Numbered from the stretch's first letter, positions 1 to 11,820 are shown. The stretch: 64,000 nucleotides of DNA from Anaspis maculata (GCA_949128115.1 OX421963.1:53873306-53937305); one strand, 5' to 3'. Notes: generated from the letters alone by a model not told the origin. Numbers and translations: made by a program.

Positions 1-223
1 ATCCGTACTGGGACGTCTAATAGCCTTGGTCCCTTGGTAGCTCCATGCTTTGTAGGCACTAGTGGGTACCTGCAATACCTACATCATTGACATGGAAATT
101 TGACAAGTAGAAATAATGTAAAATGGAGTTTGCATTTGTATCTCTTATTTGATGTTATGGTAAACGTATTTAAGCACGTAAAGCTGACAACATTCAAGGG
201 TATTTAAATTAATTTCAGGTTAT
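1..223. other. No recognisable feature
   Basis: I see no gene, RNA or repeat structure here. By gene order it should be intronic or intergenic sequence upstream of the last DNTTIP2-like exon. Confidence 0.4.
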
Positions 224-817
224 GACAGAAATTGATCATTTAGGTCTCTTTGGAAAGCTACAACGATGTGCTCTAGTTTGAGCCTGGCATTTCCAAAATC
301 AAAAGATAATATATTCAAGTGTCAAAATTTTCGATTTTTTTCTGGATTTTGGGAATTCCAATAAGCTCAAACCAAAGTAAGTACATCCTTGAAGCTTTCC
401 AAAGAGACCTGAATGATGAATTTCTGTCAAGGAATAAGCCCGTAGCACTTGATTTCGTAACGGCTGATTTCACCAATGAACTCCGTCCTTATGAACTCCG
501 TCCCCAAGGACGGAGTTGAATTGGTAAAATAAGCGTTGCGGAATAAATTCCTATGGGTTTATTCCTTGACGGATTCTCACCATTTTGGTCTTTTTCGAAA
601 GCTACAAGAATGTACTTTGGTTTGAGCCCATTGGCATTTCCAAAATCCAAAAATCAAAAAAGTTTTTTTCGATTTTGGAAATGCCAATGGGCTCAAACCG
701 AAGTATATCCTTATAGCTTTCGAAAGAGACGTAAATGGTAAGATTCTGTCAAGGAATGAACCCGCAGGGATTGATTGATTTCGCAACGCTTATTTTACCA
801 ATATAATTCCGTCCTTG
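224..817. mobile_element. Palindromic MITE family Q, two adjacent copies
   Basis: Two foldback units occupy about 224-430 and 561-757. Each has a left arm reading towards GGTCT..TTTCGAAAGCTACAAG and a right arm that is its reverse complement around a TTTGGTTTGAGCCCATTGGC core. They are joined and followed by a shared module with AAGGACGGAGTTGAATTGG ends. The second unit looks complete at about 514-817, bounded on the left by AAGGACGGAGTT and on the right by its reverse complement. Related copies occur at 15345-15440 (half) and 51205-51480. No protein is encoded; the short ORFs on both strands are palindrome artefacts. Confidence 0.7.
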
Positions 818-831
818 AGATAAAATTAATT

Positions 832-2505
832 TTCGGACCACTTCAATCCTTGACATTGACTCTAGGAAAAGAGATGGGGGTTTGCCTTCTGCGATGGTCT
901 TCAACGGCACAGAGCTGCGTGGCTCTAGGGCCATGGTGGACGCATTCGCCGACGCATTTGTTGGGAACTTTAACACCGCTGGCAATAATAATAACGTTCC
1001 TTCCCCGACTCCAGTAAGTAACGGGACCTCTCTCTTCCCTGCAACTAACATCAGTTTCGGAGTTGACGGTCTTATCGTCTCTTAAAAGAATACCATCCAA
1101 GCCAACCACGGGTCCTGATTTGGTGCCGGCCTTCTTGGTGAGAGATTGTGCTTTTGCATTCTGTGCACCTCTCCACATCCTATTCAATCTGATCTTGAGA
1201 ACTTCGACGTTACCCGATCTCTGGAAGACATCCCGTCTGAGTCCGGTTTTCAAGAAGGGCAACAAAAGTGACATAAACAACTACCGCCCTATTGCGATCA
1301 TAAACAATTTTTCCAAGGCCTTTGAGTTCATCCTCCATGATCACATTTCTTCTTACGTGAGCAGGTTGCTAACGGGGTCCCAACACGGTTTCATGCCTGG
1401 GCGTTCAACGACAACCAATTTAACATGTATCACTCAGTTTATTTCCGAGAACTTAGACCTAAAGCACCAGGTGGATGTCATATATACAGATTTTTCTCAG
1501 GCTTTCGACCGGTTGAATCATTCTATCCTAACTGATAAATTGGGATCGTTGGGCTTTTCGGCCCCTCTCGTTGATTTGTTCAGATCTTACTTGAATGGTC
1601 GCGGTCAATACGTACAACTTAACGGCGTTCGTTCTGCTACATTCACACAGCCGTCCGGTGTTCCGCAGGGCACTGTCTTGGGACCCGATCTGTTCAACAT
1701 CTTCATCAACGACATTGTCGCCGGTCTTGGTGTGAACTGTCTTCTGTACGCCGATGATATGAAACTCTATCGATCGATTCACACGCTCCGGGACTGTCTC
1801 GAGTTGCAGAGGAGCCTTGACATCTTGAATGAGTGGTGCAATCGTAACCAGCTCTCCCTGAACATCGAGAAGTGTAACATCATGGGCTACCACAGAGTGA
1901 CGTCGCCTGTGATTTTTGACTATAGCATCGGTGGCAGGGTTTTGGGCAGGCCTGCGATTGTGAGGGACTTGGGAGTGACTTTCGATCCCAAACTCACATT
2001 TGTAAATCATATGGAGTCCGTCGTCACGTCGTCGCTTAGGATGCTTGGGTTTGTTCTTCGGGGGTGCAGATTTATGACAAACATCATGACCTTCAGGACC
2101 CTATATTTCTCGTTTGTACGTACCCGCCTCGAATACGCCTCGATTGTGTGGGCTCCGGTGTACGATGTCCACATAACAGCACTTGAGAGGGTACAGAGAA
2201 GGTTTTTGAAAACATCCTCATTTATGTTGACGGGTACATATCCTGAGCGCGGCACGCCGCAGCAACATCTCTTGCGGCGCTTTAACGTGCAGTCACTGCT
2301 TTGTAGACGTCATATGCACTCCGTCTTGTTTCTTTTCGGTGTGGTCGGCGGTGACGTCGACTGTCCTGAGTTGCTCGGGCGTATTGGTCTTCGTGTGCCC
2401 AGGCCCTCTTCGCGCGCCTCTCAGCTCTTTCACCTGCCTTTTGCGAGGACGAACGTCTTGGCGTCTTCACCTGTCCATCAGATGATCCGAAATTATTCTT
2501 ACTAG
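832..2505 (+). pseudogene. RT domain of LINE family 1, frameshifted and cut by insertion
   Basis: Conserved RT blocks in order are: NNYRPIAI finger block, a GF.PGRSTTTNL block, the DFSQAFD catalytic Asp block, SGVPQGTVLGP, and YADD at 1747-1758 with LYR after it. The thumb/C-terminal region continues to MTFRTLYFSFVRTRLEYAS. The longest frame opens at 1063, but similarity upstream (832-1085) lies in a different frame, so there is a frameshift near 1063-1085. The frame ends at TAG 2503-2505, which is not the element's own stop: it is the first three bases of the inserted palindrome. After removing the insert and one TSD copy the frame continues for 27 more codons to a TAG at 4785. Non-functional. 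Confidence 0.85.
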
Positions 2506-4700
2506 GCCAGTCAAATTAGAACAAATTTTTCCGTTTGAGGGAAAAAAACTGTTGGAGTTTTGGAAATTTGACAGTAATGTTCGATAAGGTGTACTGTTGA
2601 ACATACTAAAAGTCCCCAATTCTACCTATTGAGCTCGAGCCGCCATCTTGGAAAAATGGTCCTTCGATCCAGTTTTCTGCTCATATTCCGCTAATCATCA
2701 GAGATATTCAATTGAGTTTGATAAAAAATCAAGGCTATAAAACTGTCTACAAAAATTGTTTCATACCGATTTTTTCTCGTATCTGTTGAAATTAATAAAA
2801 TTGAATTAACAAAAAAAAAATCAAAAAATAAGCGATTTTTTGCCTATGGCTACAGATATTGTCTTCAAAATTTGTGAAGATGTTGGCAGTCTGCATCAAA
2901 GCTAAACGTGACAGTTGAGATAAACAAAAAAAATGCGAAAATATTTTCTCATTTTTTTTTTAATTAAGCAAAAATTTGGTTTTTGAGTTTGACATTTCCA
3001 ACACGGCGGAGTAAAGGTTTCAATCGAACATCAATCAGTTTTGATATTTACATATTGCAAGACAAGATTTCATCAGTATTGTGCCTTCACGAGCTTCTGG
3101 AATGCTCGATATGAATTAAACTGAAAGAATAATAGCTAAGTCCAAAAAGTGTTGTCGATTGGTTCTGAAGGTAACATTCCAAAACAAAAGACATCAGCAA
3201 AGGATATACAGGAGGTCCAAAGGTTATTCAACTGTATATAAGCCCCATATTGATGTGCCTTGTCCAAAATAGTAGAAAAGAATCAATCAAAATGTTAAAA
3301 TCCACCCTGTATAACAAAAAGTAACAATACAAAATGGAAGTAGTAGATCATACCTGGTGCCAAAAATACAGCCTTTACATTTCTGGAAAAAAAACAAAAT
3401 TGATTGATTTATTTGAAAGTTATTAGTCCTCAAACTTGACTTTACAAATTTCAGCCAGTCAAATGGGGAAAAGTAGAGAGAAGTAACTGTCGGAGTTTCA
3501 GAAATTTGACAGGGATGTTCGCTAAGGTATACTAATAAAGATACTAAAAGTCCCCGCCTCTACCTGTTGTGCTCGAGCCGCCATCTTGGAAAAATGGTAA
3601 TAAACTTGATCGAAGGACCATTTTTCCAAGATGGCGGCTCAAGCGCAATAAGTAGAGGCGGGGACTTTTAGTATGTTTATAAGTATACCTTAGCGAACAT
3701 TCCTGTCAAATTTCTGAAACTCCGACCGTTACTTCTCTCTACTTTTCCCTATTTGACTGGCTGAAATTTGTGAAGTCAAGTTTGAGGACTAATAACTTTC
3801 AAATAAATCAAATAATTTGTTCTTTTTTTCAGCAATGTAAAAGCTGTATTTTTGGCACCAGGTATGATCTACTACTTCCATTTTGTATCGTTACTTTTTG
3901 TTATACAGGGTGGATTTTCATATTTTGATTAATTCTTTTGTACTATTTTGGATAAGGCACATCAATATGGGGCTCATATACAGTTGAATAACCTTTGGAC
4001 CTCCTGTATATCCTTTGCTGATGTCTTTTGTTTCGAAATGTTTCCTTCAGAACCAATCGACAACACTTTTTGGACTTAGCTATTATTCTTTCAGTTTAAT
4101 TCATATCGAGCATTCCAGAAGCTCGTGAAGGCGCAATACTTATGAAATCTTGTCTTACAATATGTAAATATCAAAACTGATTGATGTTCGATTGAAACCT
4201 TTACTCCGCCCTGTTGGAAATGTGAAACTCGAAAACCAAATTTTTGCTTAATTAAAAAAAAAATAAAAAAATATTTCCGCAATTTTTTTTTCTATCTCAA
4301 CTGTCACGTTTAGCTTTGATGTAGACTGCCAACATCTTCACAAATTTTGAAGACAATATCTCTAGCCATAGGCGAAAATCGCTAATTTTTTTATTTTTTT
4401 TTGTGAATTTAATTTAATTAATTTCAACAGATTCGAGAAAAAAGTCGGTATGAAACAATTTTGGAGACATTTTTATAGCCTTGATTTTTTATTGAACTGA
4501 ATTGAATATCTCTGATGATTAGCGGAATATAAACAGAAAACTGGATCGAAGGACCATTTTTCCAAGATGGCGGCTCGAGCTCAATAGGTAGAGTTGGGGA
4601 CTTTTAGTATGTTTAACAGTACACCTTACTGGACATTACTGTCAAATTTCCAAAACTCCAACAGTTTTTTCCCTCCAGCTTTCCTTATTTGACTGGCCTA
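2503..4700. mobile_element. Foldback element TAG-1 (TIR TAGGCCAGTCAAAT, TSD TAC)
   Basis: A 2198 bp near-complete palindrome whose left end TAGGCCAGTCAAAT is matched by ATTTGACTGGCCTA at the right end. It is flanked by TAC at 2500-2502 and 4701-4703. Arms pair along their whole length to a centre near 3600. A smaller palindrome of the same family (about 3452-3763, ends CAGCCAGTCAAAT) lies exactly at the centre, so the outer arms begin and end with related sequence including GCCGCCATCTTGGAAAAATGG. No transposase is encoded. Same family as 42087-46754 and 59689-63318. Confidence 0.85.
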
Positions 4701-4930
4701 TACATCAAGAAGGAATGCGATATTCTCAGCTGTAATGCTCAATTCATCAGAGCCGTTTTCTCGAAAATTGATGGTATCGAGAACTAGATTGATTTTGTGT
4801 TTCCCCCTCTTTCTTCTCTCACCTCAGAAATGGGTCTCGACCTGTGAGGTGAAGTAACCAAATAATAATAATAATAATAATCCTTGATCTGTTTATTTTG
4901 TCGTTACTTAATTAATAACTTTTCTTGCAG

Positions 4931-5134
4931 GTGGGCAAAGTACTCAATTCGCCCTTGGATCACTATGACAATCTGACTAAAAAGCAACGAAAAAAGACCA
5001 TGGTTGAGGAACTGTTAGCAGATGCCGAGTTCAATAAATACAACAAAAGAAAATTCAAAGAAATCATCGCGGAAAAGCAGAAAACTCATTATAAGGCTTG
5101 GAAACAAGCCAAGAAGCTAAAGAAAAAGAAATAA
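4931..5134 (+). CDS. DNTTIP2: DNTTIP2/Fcf2-like pre-rRNA processing protein, last coding exon
   Basis: The exon starts after a strong acceptor (TTTCTTGCAG, 4921-4930) and ends at TAA 5132-5134. It encodes the conserved C-terminal half of the Fcf2 domain: VGKVLNSPLDHYDNLTKKQR, then KTMVEELLADAEFNKYNKRK and a basic tail ending KKLKKKK. Human DNTTIP2 has the equivalent block KKQRKRTIVEELLADSEF followed by a basic tail. In this family the protein is nucleolar and acts in early 18S rRNA maturation. An AATAAA at 5130-5135 overlaps the stop, implying a very short 3' UTR. Upstream exons are not recognisable; the preceding intron is filled by the LINE and foldback element. Assignment to Fcf2 is confident; the gene symbol is by homology. 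Confidence 0.85.
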   Translation: MGKVLNSPLDHYDNLTKKQRKKTMVEELLADAEFNKYNKRKFKEIIAEKQKTHYKAWKQAKKLKKKK

Positions 5135-5194
5135 ATATATATTTTGCCCTATTGCTTATGTGATATTCAATATAATAATACTGTTTCAGTTATA

Positions 5195-5345
5195 TACCTG
5201 GAACCTATGGAAATTTTTGTTCAATACATCCCTTTGGGTGGGAAGTTGTAATCTGGGAAAAAAATTGAAACAAATACATATTTAGAAAATTGAAAAAAAA
5301 ATCAGGAAAATCACAATTTCCTGGAAAATCTGAGTACTTTTCTAA
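5195..5345. repeat. Dispersed repeat D, copy 1
   Basis: The stretch with CCTGGAACCTATGG, then TCCCTTTGGGTGGGAAGTT and a long run of GAAAATTG/AGGAAAATC motifs is similar to 54895-55045 in the same orientation. No coding capacity; its superfamily is not recognisable. Sequence 5346-5514 has nothing I can identify. Confidence 0.5.
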
Positions 5346-5852
5346 TATCGCAAAGGACTTAGTGGGAAATTTGCCTTCCTCAAAGGGCAAAATAAATACA
5401 ATGATTATTTGAACAAAAATCACAGTACCCAAGTAAATGTAACTGACTCCATTTTTTCTTTCACAAATGTGACTTTTCAAGTAAAGACATCATTAGCAAA
5501 CTGAAAAACACTGACCCCCGGTTGCAAGAAACTTAAAATTTGCTCCGTCGCAAATTAGCTTCGGTATCAAATGGTAGGCTATTTGACGGCGTAAACAGAG
5601 ACGTGTCTAGAGTGACGACTGACATCATCTGTCAAACGAAAAATTGAATCAAATTTGGAAATGGAGAGCTGAGCTGGATTGTGCATGGGAAAAGATGCAC
5701 GGAAGAAGATAAAAAAGCAAGCACAAGTTAGTGTACGTTTGAGTTTCGATTTATTGATCAGAATTTGAGAATTTTAGGTAGTGACTGTAGGCAACCAGTT
5801 ATAGAGGCCAAAACTTATTTTTTGGATTAGATTCTGCGGGATAAGGTATGAA

Positions 5853-6400
5853 TTAAGACAAGAGAAAAGAGGCAGCCATTTTCACTGTGTGAAATTTATT
5901 TTTGTACCAAGGAAAAACTTGACAAATCCAGAATTCAGTTTCCTTCCTCTCAATTTCTTCGCTGTTGCTCATGCAAACGGCTCCTGCAGTATTTTCTGCC
6001 ATCAAAAGCTGTTCTGGAGCTACTGAATCAGCACTGGACATCACCTTGACACATTCTTGATACAGTGTCACTAGCGGCCCAGGATTGTTCAAGTTTCGTC
6101 ACAGGATCACAGTCCCAGTACTCCTGTAACTCATCGTTGTCACCAAAGCACTAATACTTTGACCGAGCAATGCTTTGCAATAAGGAGCTCCGCGTTCTTG
6201 GTGTAAACAACAGCTTTGTTTCCGCCGTACAGGTATAGGGCTCGTGGAGGCACCCAGCAAGTGTTCGCAATTTCAGTCGGTAACTCCCATCGCCTGAACC
6301 TGGAATTGTTGATCGACATGATAGCATTTACGGAGGCAGTTTGTCATATTCACCTGATCGATAGCCTGTGCATGGATTTATGCCTTAATTCGGTGCAATG
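5853..6400 (-). pseudogene. Unrecognised coding-like relic
   Basis: Two minus-strand stretches read as protein-like but are separated by stops: 6400-6215 (contains NSRFRRWELPTEIANTCW) and 6092-5853 (contains MSSADSVAPEQLLMAENT). Composition is less repetitive than the surrounding sequence. I do not recognise a family. It could be the relic of a protein carried by the decayed element around it, or chance open frame. Confidence 0.25.
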
Positions 6401-6682
6401 ATTTGCATATTATTCTTCAAAACTCGAAGAAATAAATAATGCTGTTAACCTCTGAAATTCCTGACGCTTCTTTGACTTTGACAGCTCGCGACGCGAGGTA
6501 GGTACATCTTATCTACGAGACGGTTTTTTTTTATCGGCAATGACACAACGAACTGCATCTTCTACTTCTTGTTCTTCTTCAGAAGAATAAAAATCGGAGA
6601 CGTTGGAAAATTCAAAATAAAGTGTCGAATCAGGCCTTTTAGCGCTTTTAGGTACGTGCATACGCATAAAAAGATGCAAGTA

Positions 6683-8703
6683 AACTGCTTGACAATTGAA
6701 CTGCAACACCTAAAAATTAGGTGCGTTTTCAAATTGAGATAGCTTGAAAAATATCCGACGGATTCCAGAAATTCAGGCATGTGAGGAAAGGTCATTCCTT
6801 TGACTATCGAGTGCTGGTATTGATGATAAGTTCGATTGCACAATTTGTCATATACAGGGTGCCAACGGAGAGCGTGCAGATATGGGCAATCTTTCACCTT
6901 GTACAACTTTCGAAAAAAAAATCCGAGATTTTTTCTATCGCCTGCTTTTGAAAGGTTGAATCATTATGCCGAAACGGTTTTGGAATTTCGACCCTAACTT
7001 TTTTTTTCAAAAAATTGTGCTCAATTTTCTGAAATATGCACTTTCTGATTAAGAAAAAGAAATAGAGACATTGTTTGTTTTCAAACGGCGTCCATATTGA
7101 ATTTGCTTACGAAGATTTTCATTTGAGCCTCCACATCTCCTAGAAACTACCCCTTTTGGGCCACCGTGTCACAACAAGATATGCAATTCTCCATTTAAAA
7201 GGAATAAGGAAAATACTCATCAATAATTGGATTAAAATAATACTGCGATGACCCCACACGTACAGCTCCCTAAAAACCACCCTTTGACTTCAAGGGACAG
7301 GGTTGGTATGATAAGACATGCAATATGTACATGAAAATTCCAAAAAACGTCTTTTTCAACTGTTCCACTAAAAAAGTGATGCTACACGATGACCCTCTGC
7401 GTAGGTCATCCCAACAGTAGCTACCCTCTCGGAAAAAGAACTACCCTTCAAATAACCAGTACTTCCGCAATCAATACCTCATTTGTTGGAATTTTTTTCA
7501 ATATCTGTCGCAATAGTTTGCCGCTATTCACATATCTACCCGAAACTACCCCTTCAATATCGTATAGCCTTGACCTTGATGCGTGTAAGGTCATCGCGAA
7601 ATCATCTTCAACTTATTCAATCACACCTTCTCTGAGCTTCCAAATGAGGTATTGCATACCTTTTACTAAAGGGACGATTTCTAGGGGTAGTTTCAGGAAA
7701 GGTTTTGTACTATCATCGTAGAAAACACCATCATTTCAATGAAACGGTTAGTAGGCAAAAGTTCTTTCAACTCGTAAATAACGCATCAACTTAGAGGCTA
7801 TGCGATATTGAAGGGGTATTTGAATGGGTAGTTTCGGGTAGATATGTGAATGAAATCATCGTAGCGGCAAACCATTGTGACAGATTTTAAAAAAATCCTA
7901 ACAAATGAGGTATTGCGGAAGTACTGATTTTTCAAAGGGTAGTTCTTTTTTCGAGAGGGTAGCTACTGCTGGGATGACCTACGTAAAAGGTCATCGTGTA
8001 GCATAGCATCACTTTTTTAGTAGAACAGTTGAAAAAGACGTTTTTGGAATTTTCATGTATTGCATGTCTTATCATACCAGCCCTGTCCCTTGAAGTCAAG
8101 GGGTGTTTTTTAGAGAGCTGTACGTGTGTGGTCATCTTAGTGTACTTATTCCAATCCAATTATTGATGAGTACTTTTCTTAGGCCTTTTGAATGAAGCAT
8201 TGCATATCTTGTTGTGAGACGGTGTCCCAAAAGGGGTAGTTTCTAAGGGATGTGGAGGCTCAAATGAAAATCTTCGTAAGTAAATTCAATATGAACGCCG
8301 TTTGAAAACAAACAATGTCTCTATTTCTTTTTCTTAATCAGAAAGTGCATATTTCAGAAAATTGAGCACAAATTTCTGAAAAAAAAAGTTAGGGTCAAAA
8401 TTTCAAAACCGTTTCGGCATAATGATTCAACCTTTCAAAAGCATGCGATAGAAAAAATCTCGGACTTTTTTTTCGAAAGTTGCACAAGGTGAAAGATTGC
8501 CCATATCTGCACGCTCTCCGTTGGCACCCTGTATATGACAAATTGTGCAATCAAACTTATCATCATTACCAGCACTCGATAGTCAAAGAAATGATCTTTC
8601 CTCACATGCCTGAATTTCTAGAATCCGTCAGATATTTTTTGAGCTATCTCAATTTGAAAACGCACCTAATTTTTAGGTGTTGCAGTTCAATTGTCAAGCA
8701 GTT
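6683..8703. mobile_element. Palindromic element PAL-A, copy 1 (TA TSD)
   Basis: A 2021 bp palindrome with ends AACTGCTTGACAATTGAACT and its reverse complement, flanked by TA at 6681-6682 and 8704-8705. The arms meet near 7700 and contain AT-rich filler plus ATCTACCCGAAACTACCCC blocks. Nearly the same element is present at 37334-39370. No transposase. TA duplication and full-length arms suggest a mariner-like foldback MITE. Confidence 0.85.
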
Positions 8704-8825
8704 TAGTTCAAATGCGTGATAACCTTAGCCACAGCCTGTTTGCTACCTCGTTTGATACCCTGTTCCTGCAACCCGATTCAATTTGCTACGTCGCAAAATT
8801 AGATACCACGTTCGTGCAACCGGGC

Positions 8826-9028
8826 GTGAAGGAATCAATAAAAAGTTTTCTCAGCCGTGCTGAAGCTGAAAAAGGTTATTCTGGTGATTGTGTCATAAAG
8901 GGCACGGGCACCACAAACCTTCAACTTAGACCCGTTATTCCTGTCCACAAAAACTTGAAATCAATCAGTAATGACCCAACTAGTTACAGGCCAATTTCAA
9001 TAATCCATTCCGCCGTTATTCTTGAGTG
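8826..9028 (+). pseudogene. Non-LTR RT relic
   Basis: A short reading frame ends with IPVHKNLKSISNDPTSYRPI, which resembles the first RT block of LINEs (basic stretch, then ..NYRPISI). It stops at TGA soon after. Only about 40 residues are informative, so this is a small fragment of a LINE different from the two larger ones here. Confidence 0.4.
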
Positions 9029-9603
9029 AAATACAGCGCTTTTTCTTGAATTTTATCCCAAATTTTAATTTTTCCGAAAAATTGCTACACCTGGAGCCAG
9101 TGAGGCCAAAATGCACGGATTCGTCGAAATTTTCCAGACGCCTAGATCCTGTGCGTTTTATTCCGACGCAAATTGCGAAAAAAAATGCCCTGGAATGTCT
9201 AGGTGGGTAGAGAGTCGAAGGTGAGTTTGAGTCTCAACCTGTACCAAGAAAATTGCCACCACTAGTTCACTCCAAATTAAGATATATACAGGGTGATTCA
9301 CCACCAAATGGACATGTAGCATAGCTTCAGGGTAGGTCCAGTGTTTCCAGGCGAATCAGGATCTAGGCTACGGGGTGTGATTCATGTATTTCGTAGACTT
9401 TTTTGACAAGCAGTATCTTCACAACGACTAAATGGATTGGATTGAAATTTTGTGGGTTGATTCTTCTATTGATATCTGACACATTGCCCTATCAAACAGT
9501 TTGAAATTTCCAGGGCCGGCTTTGAAAAGAAAACTTGGAAGCTTTTTTCAAAAAAAGACACTGCAAATTTTTTTCATTCATTTTCATATCCAGAAACTAC
9601 ATA
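9029..9603. other. Unassigned AT-rich sequence with a solo CAGGGTG end
   Basis: No gene is evident. TATACAGGGTGATTCACC near 9285-9305 looks like one end of a mariner-like element, but no matching right end was found before the GAGTGCG element begins at 9604. Confidence 0.35.
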
Positions 9604-10353
9604 GAGTGCGTTCCACTAAACGATCGCAACGACCGCAACGCCCGTCTACCCGTTCCACTTATAGCCGCGGTCGTGTGTTGCGGTCGTTGCTACGTCACGA
9701 ATGACGTCATACATCGCGACCACTCCAAGCCCACAACGATCGCGCTGAAAAGGTGAGGCGTTGCGGTCGTCTTCTGGTCGTTAGCGGCAATGTTGCCAGC
9801 TCTAGCAATTTATATTGGAAATTGCGACTTACTTTTTTGATTTGGCAATGGCGACCTAAAGTGACGACTTTAAAGTTCAATCAGTTCTATAACGATTTTT
9901 TTTTCAATTTTGCCTCCTTCCACATGATTTTACGCAACTTCATTTAAAAGATAGAGACCATTGGCAGGGCACTGCGATTTCGCGCAACACTAGTTTGGCT
10001 ACGCATCAGCGGCGTAAAACCGGCAACACTGTCGCTGCAATTTTCTCTACAAACGTCAAACCCATGCGTCAAACAAAAAAGTTGTGCCGGTATCCCATCC
10101 ATAATTCCCATACGGTATCCTTATGGCGAACTCAAAAAAAATGAAATTAACACTGTTCAACGGAGAACGTGACATGCTGGATGGCCTGACCACAGAAAAG
10201 ACGTGACTCGAGTGACTCGACACACCACGACGACCGCACGCCCGTTCCACTTGAGTTTCCGCTCACAACGACCGCGGGCGTTTGCAAGCTAGTGGAACGG
10301 GAAAATCTGCGGTCGTGGGCGTGGGCGTTGCGATCGTTTAGTGGAACGCACTC
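9604..10353 (+). mobile_element. GAGTGCG inverted-repeat element, copy A
   Basis: A 750 bp element with ends GAGTGCGTTCCACTAAACG and its reverse complement, flanked on both sides by ATA (9601-9603, 10354-10356). It is GC-richer at the ends, with many CGACCGC/GCGGTCG motifs, and has a central AT-rich part. A 64-codon frame at 9753-9947 recurs in all three copies but looks non-coding. A short open stretch from ATG 10123 (starts MANSKKMKLTLFNGER) may be the remnant N-terminus of a lost protein. The 3-bp TSD suggests a PIF/Harbinger-like or CACTA-like origin, but ATA and AAG are not the usual Harbinger target. Confidence 0.85.
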
Positions 10354-10356
10354 ATA

Positions 10357-11820
10357 GAGTGCGTTCCACTAAACGATCGCAACGACCGCAACGCCCGTCT
10401 ACCCGTTCCACTTATAGCCGCGGTCGTGTGTTGCGGTCGTTGCTACGTCACGAATGACGTCATACATCGCGACCACTCCAAGCCCACAACGATCGCGCTG
10501 AAAAGGAGTGCGTTCCACTAAACGATCGCAACGCCCACGCCCACGACCGCAGATTTTCCCGTTCCACTAGCTTGCAAACGCCCGCGGTCGTTGTGAGCGG
10601 AAACTCAAGTGGAACGGGCGTGCGGTCGTCGTGGTGTGTCGAGTCACTCGAGTCACGTCTTTTCTGTGGTCAGGGAGCCACATGACATGACAGTTCTCCG
10701 TTGAACAGTGTTAATTTCATTTTTTTTGAGTTCGCCATAAGGATACCGTATGGGAATTATGGATGGGATACCGGCACAACTTTTTTGTTTGACGCATGGG
10801 TTTGACGTTTGTAGAGAAAATTGCAGCGACAGTGTTGCCGGTTTTACGCCGCTGATGCGTAGCCAAACTAGTGTTGCGCGAAATCGCAGTGCCCTGCCAA
10901 TGGTCTCTATCTTTTAAATGAAGTTGCGTAAAATCATGTGGAAGGAGGCAAAATTAAAAAAAAAATCGTTATAGAACTGATTGAACTTTAAAGTCGTCAC
11001 TTTAGGTCGCCATTGCCAAATCAAAAAAGTAAGTCGCAATTTCCAATATAAATTGCTAGAGCTGGCAACATTGCCGCTAACGACCAGAAGACGACCGCAA
11101 CGCCTCACCTTTTCAGCGCGATCGTTGTGGGCTTGGAGTGGTCGCGATGTATGACGTCATTCGTGACGTAGCAACGACCGCAACACACGACCGCGGCTAT
11201 AAGTGGAACGGGTAGACGGGCGTTGCGGTCGTTGCGATCGTTTAGTGGAACGCACTCAAGGTGAGGCGTTGCGGTCGTCTTCTGGTCGTTAGCGGCAATG
11301 TTGCCAGCTCTAGCAATTTATATTGGAAATTGCGACTTACTTTTTTGATTTGGCAATGGCGACCTAAAGTGACGACTTTAAAGTTCAATCAGTTCTATAA
11401 CGATTTTTTTTTTAATTTTGCCTCCTTCCACATGATTTTACGCAACTTCATTTAAAAGATAGAGACCATTGGCAGGGCACTGCGATTTCGCGCAACACTA
11501 GTTTGGCTACGCATCAGCGGCGTAAAACCGGCAACACTGTCGCTGCAATTTTCTCTACAAACGTCAAACCCATGCGTCAAACAAAAAAGTTGTGCCGGTA
11601 TCCCATCCATAATTCCCATACGGTATCCTTATGGCGAACTCAAAAAAAATGAAATTAACACTGTTCGACGTGACTCGAGTGACTCGACACACCACGACGA
11701 CCGCACGCCCGTTCCACTTGAGTTTCCGCTCACAACGACCGCGGGCGTTTGCAAGCTAGTGGAACGGGAAAATCTGCGGTCGTGGGCGTGGGCGTTGCGA
11801 TCGTTTAGTGGAACGCACTC
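10357..11820 (+). mobile_element. GAGTGCG element, copy B, split by copy C
   Basis: Starts directly after the ATA that ends copy A and finishes at 11820, followed by another ATA (11821-11823). Three ATA triplets therefore separate A, B and the flank, meaning one copy inserted into the TSD of the other. Its sequence is interrupted after 10505 by copy C and resumes at 11261. Compared with A it has lost a short block near its right end (11665 region). Confidence 0.85.
10506..11257 (-). mobile_element. GAGTGCG element, copy C, inverted and nested in copy B
   Basis: A 752 bp reverse-orientation copy flanked by AAG (10503-10505 and 11258-11260). Copy A gives the uninterrupted sequence at the same place (CGCTGAAAAGGTGAGGCG), so the insertion and its 3-bp duplication are directly visible. 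Confidence 0.85.

Larger units (their letters stand above)
830..4889 (+). mobile_element. 5'-truncated non-LTR retrotransposon (LINE family 1) split by a foldback element
   Basis: This is a degraded LINE of the Jockey/CR1 group. Coding similarity begins abruptly near 830, just after the Q MITE, inside the linker between endonuclease and RT. It continues through the RT and is interrupted at 2503-4700 by an inverted-repeat element. The 3' end follows at 4704-4889 and closes with an (AAT)n tail at about 4869-4889. The endonuclease is absent, typical of 5' truncation. The element sits in the intron just before the last DNTTIP2-like exon. A second copy of the same family starts near 63810. The exact clade is not assigned. 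Confidence 0.8.
5515..8824. mobile_element. Possible decayed DNA transposon with CCCGGTTGCA ends
   Basis: The left end CCCCCGGTTGCAAGAA (5515) and right end TTCGTGCAACCGGG (8811-8824) form short inverted repeats. Both subterminal regions share TTTGCT.CGTCGCAAA.TTAG. Internally there is possible coding relic on the minus strand (5853-6400) and a 2 kb palindrome at 6683-8703 that would be a later insertion. No clear TSD was seen and the internal relic was not recognised, so the two ends may instead be separate MITEs. Confidence 0.35.

Noticed and set aside
843..1280. 145-codon minus-strand frame opposite the LINE
   Set aside because: Antisense shadow of the RT coding sequence.
9753..9947. 64-codon frame present three times (9753, 10914, 11261)
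   Set aside because: Recurs only because the element is repeated. It ends in low-complexity T-rich sequence and lacks any domain.
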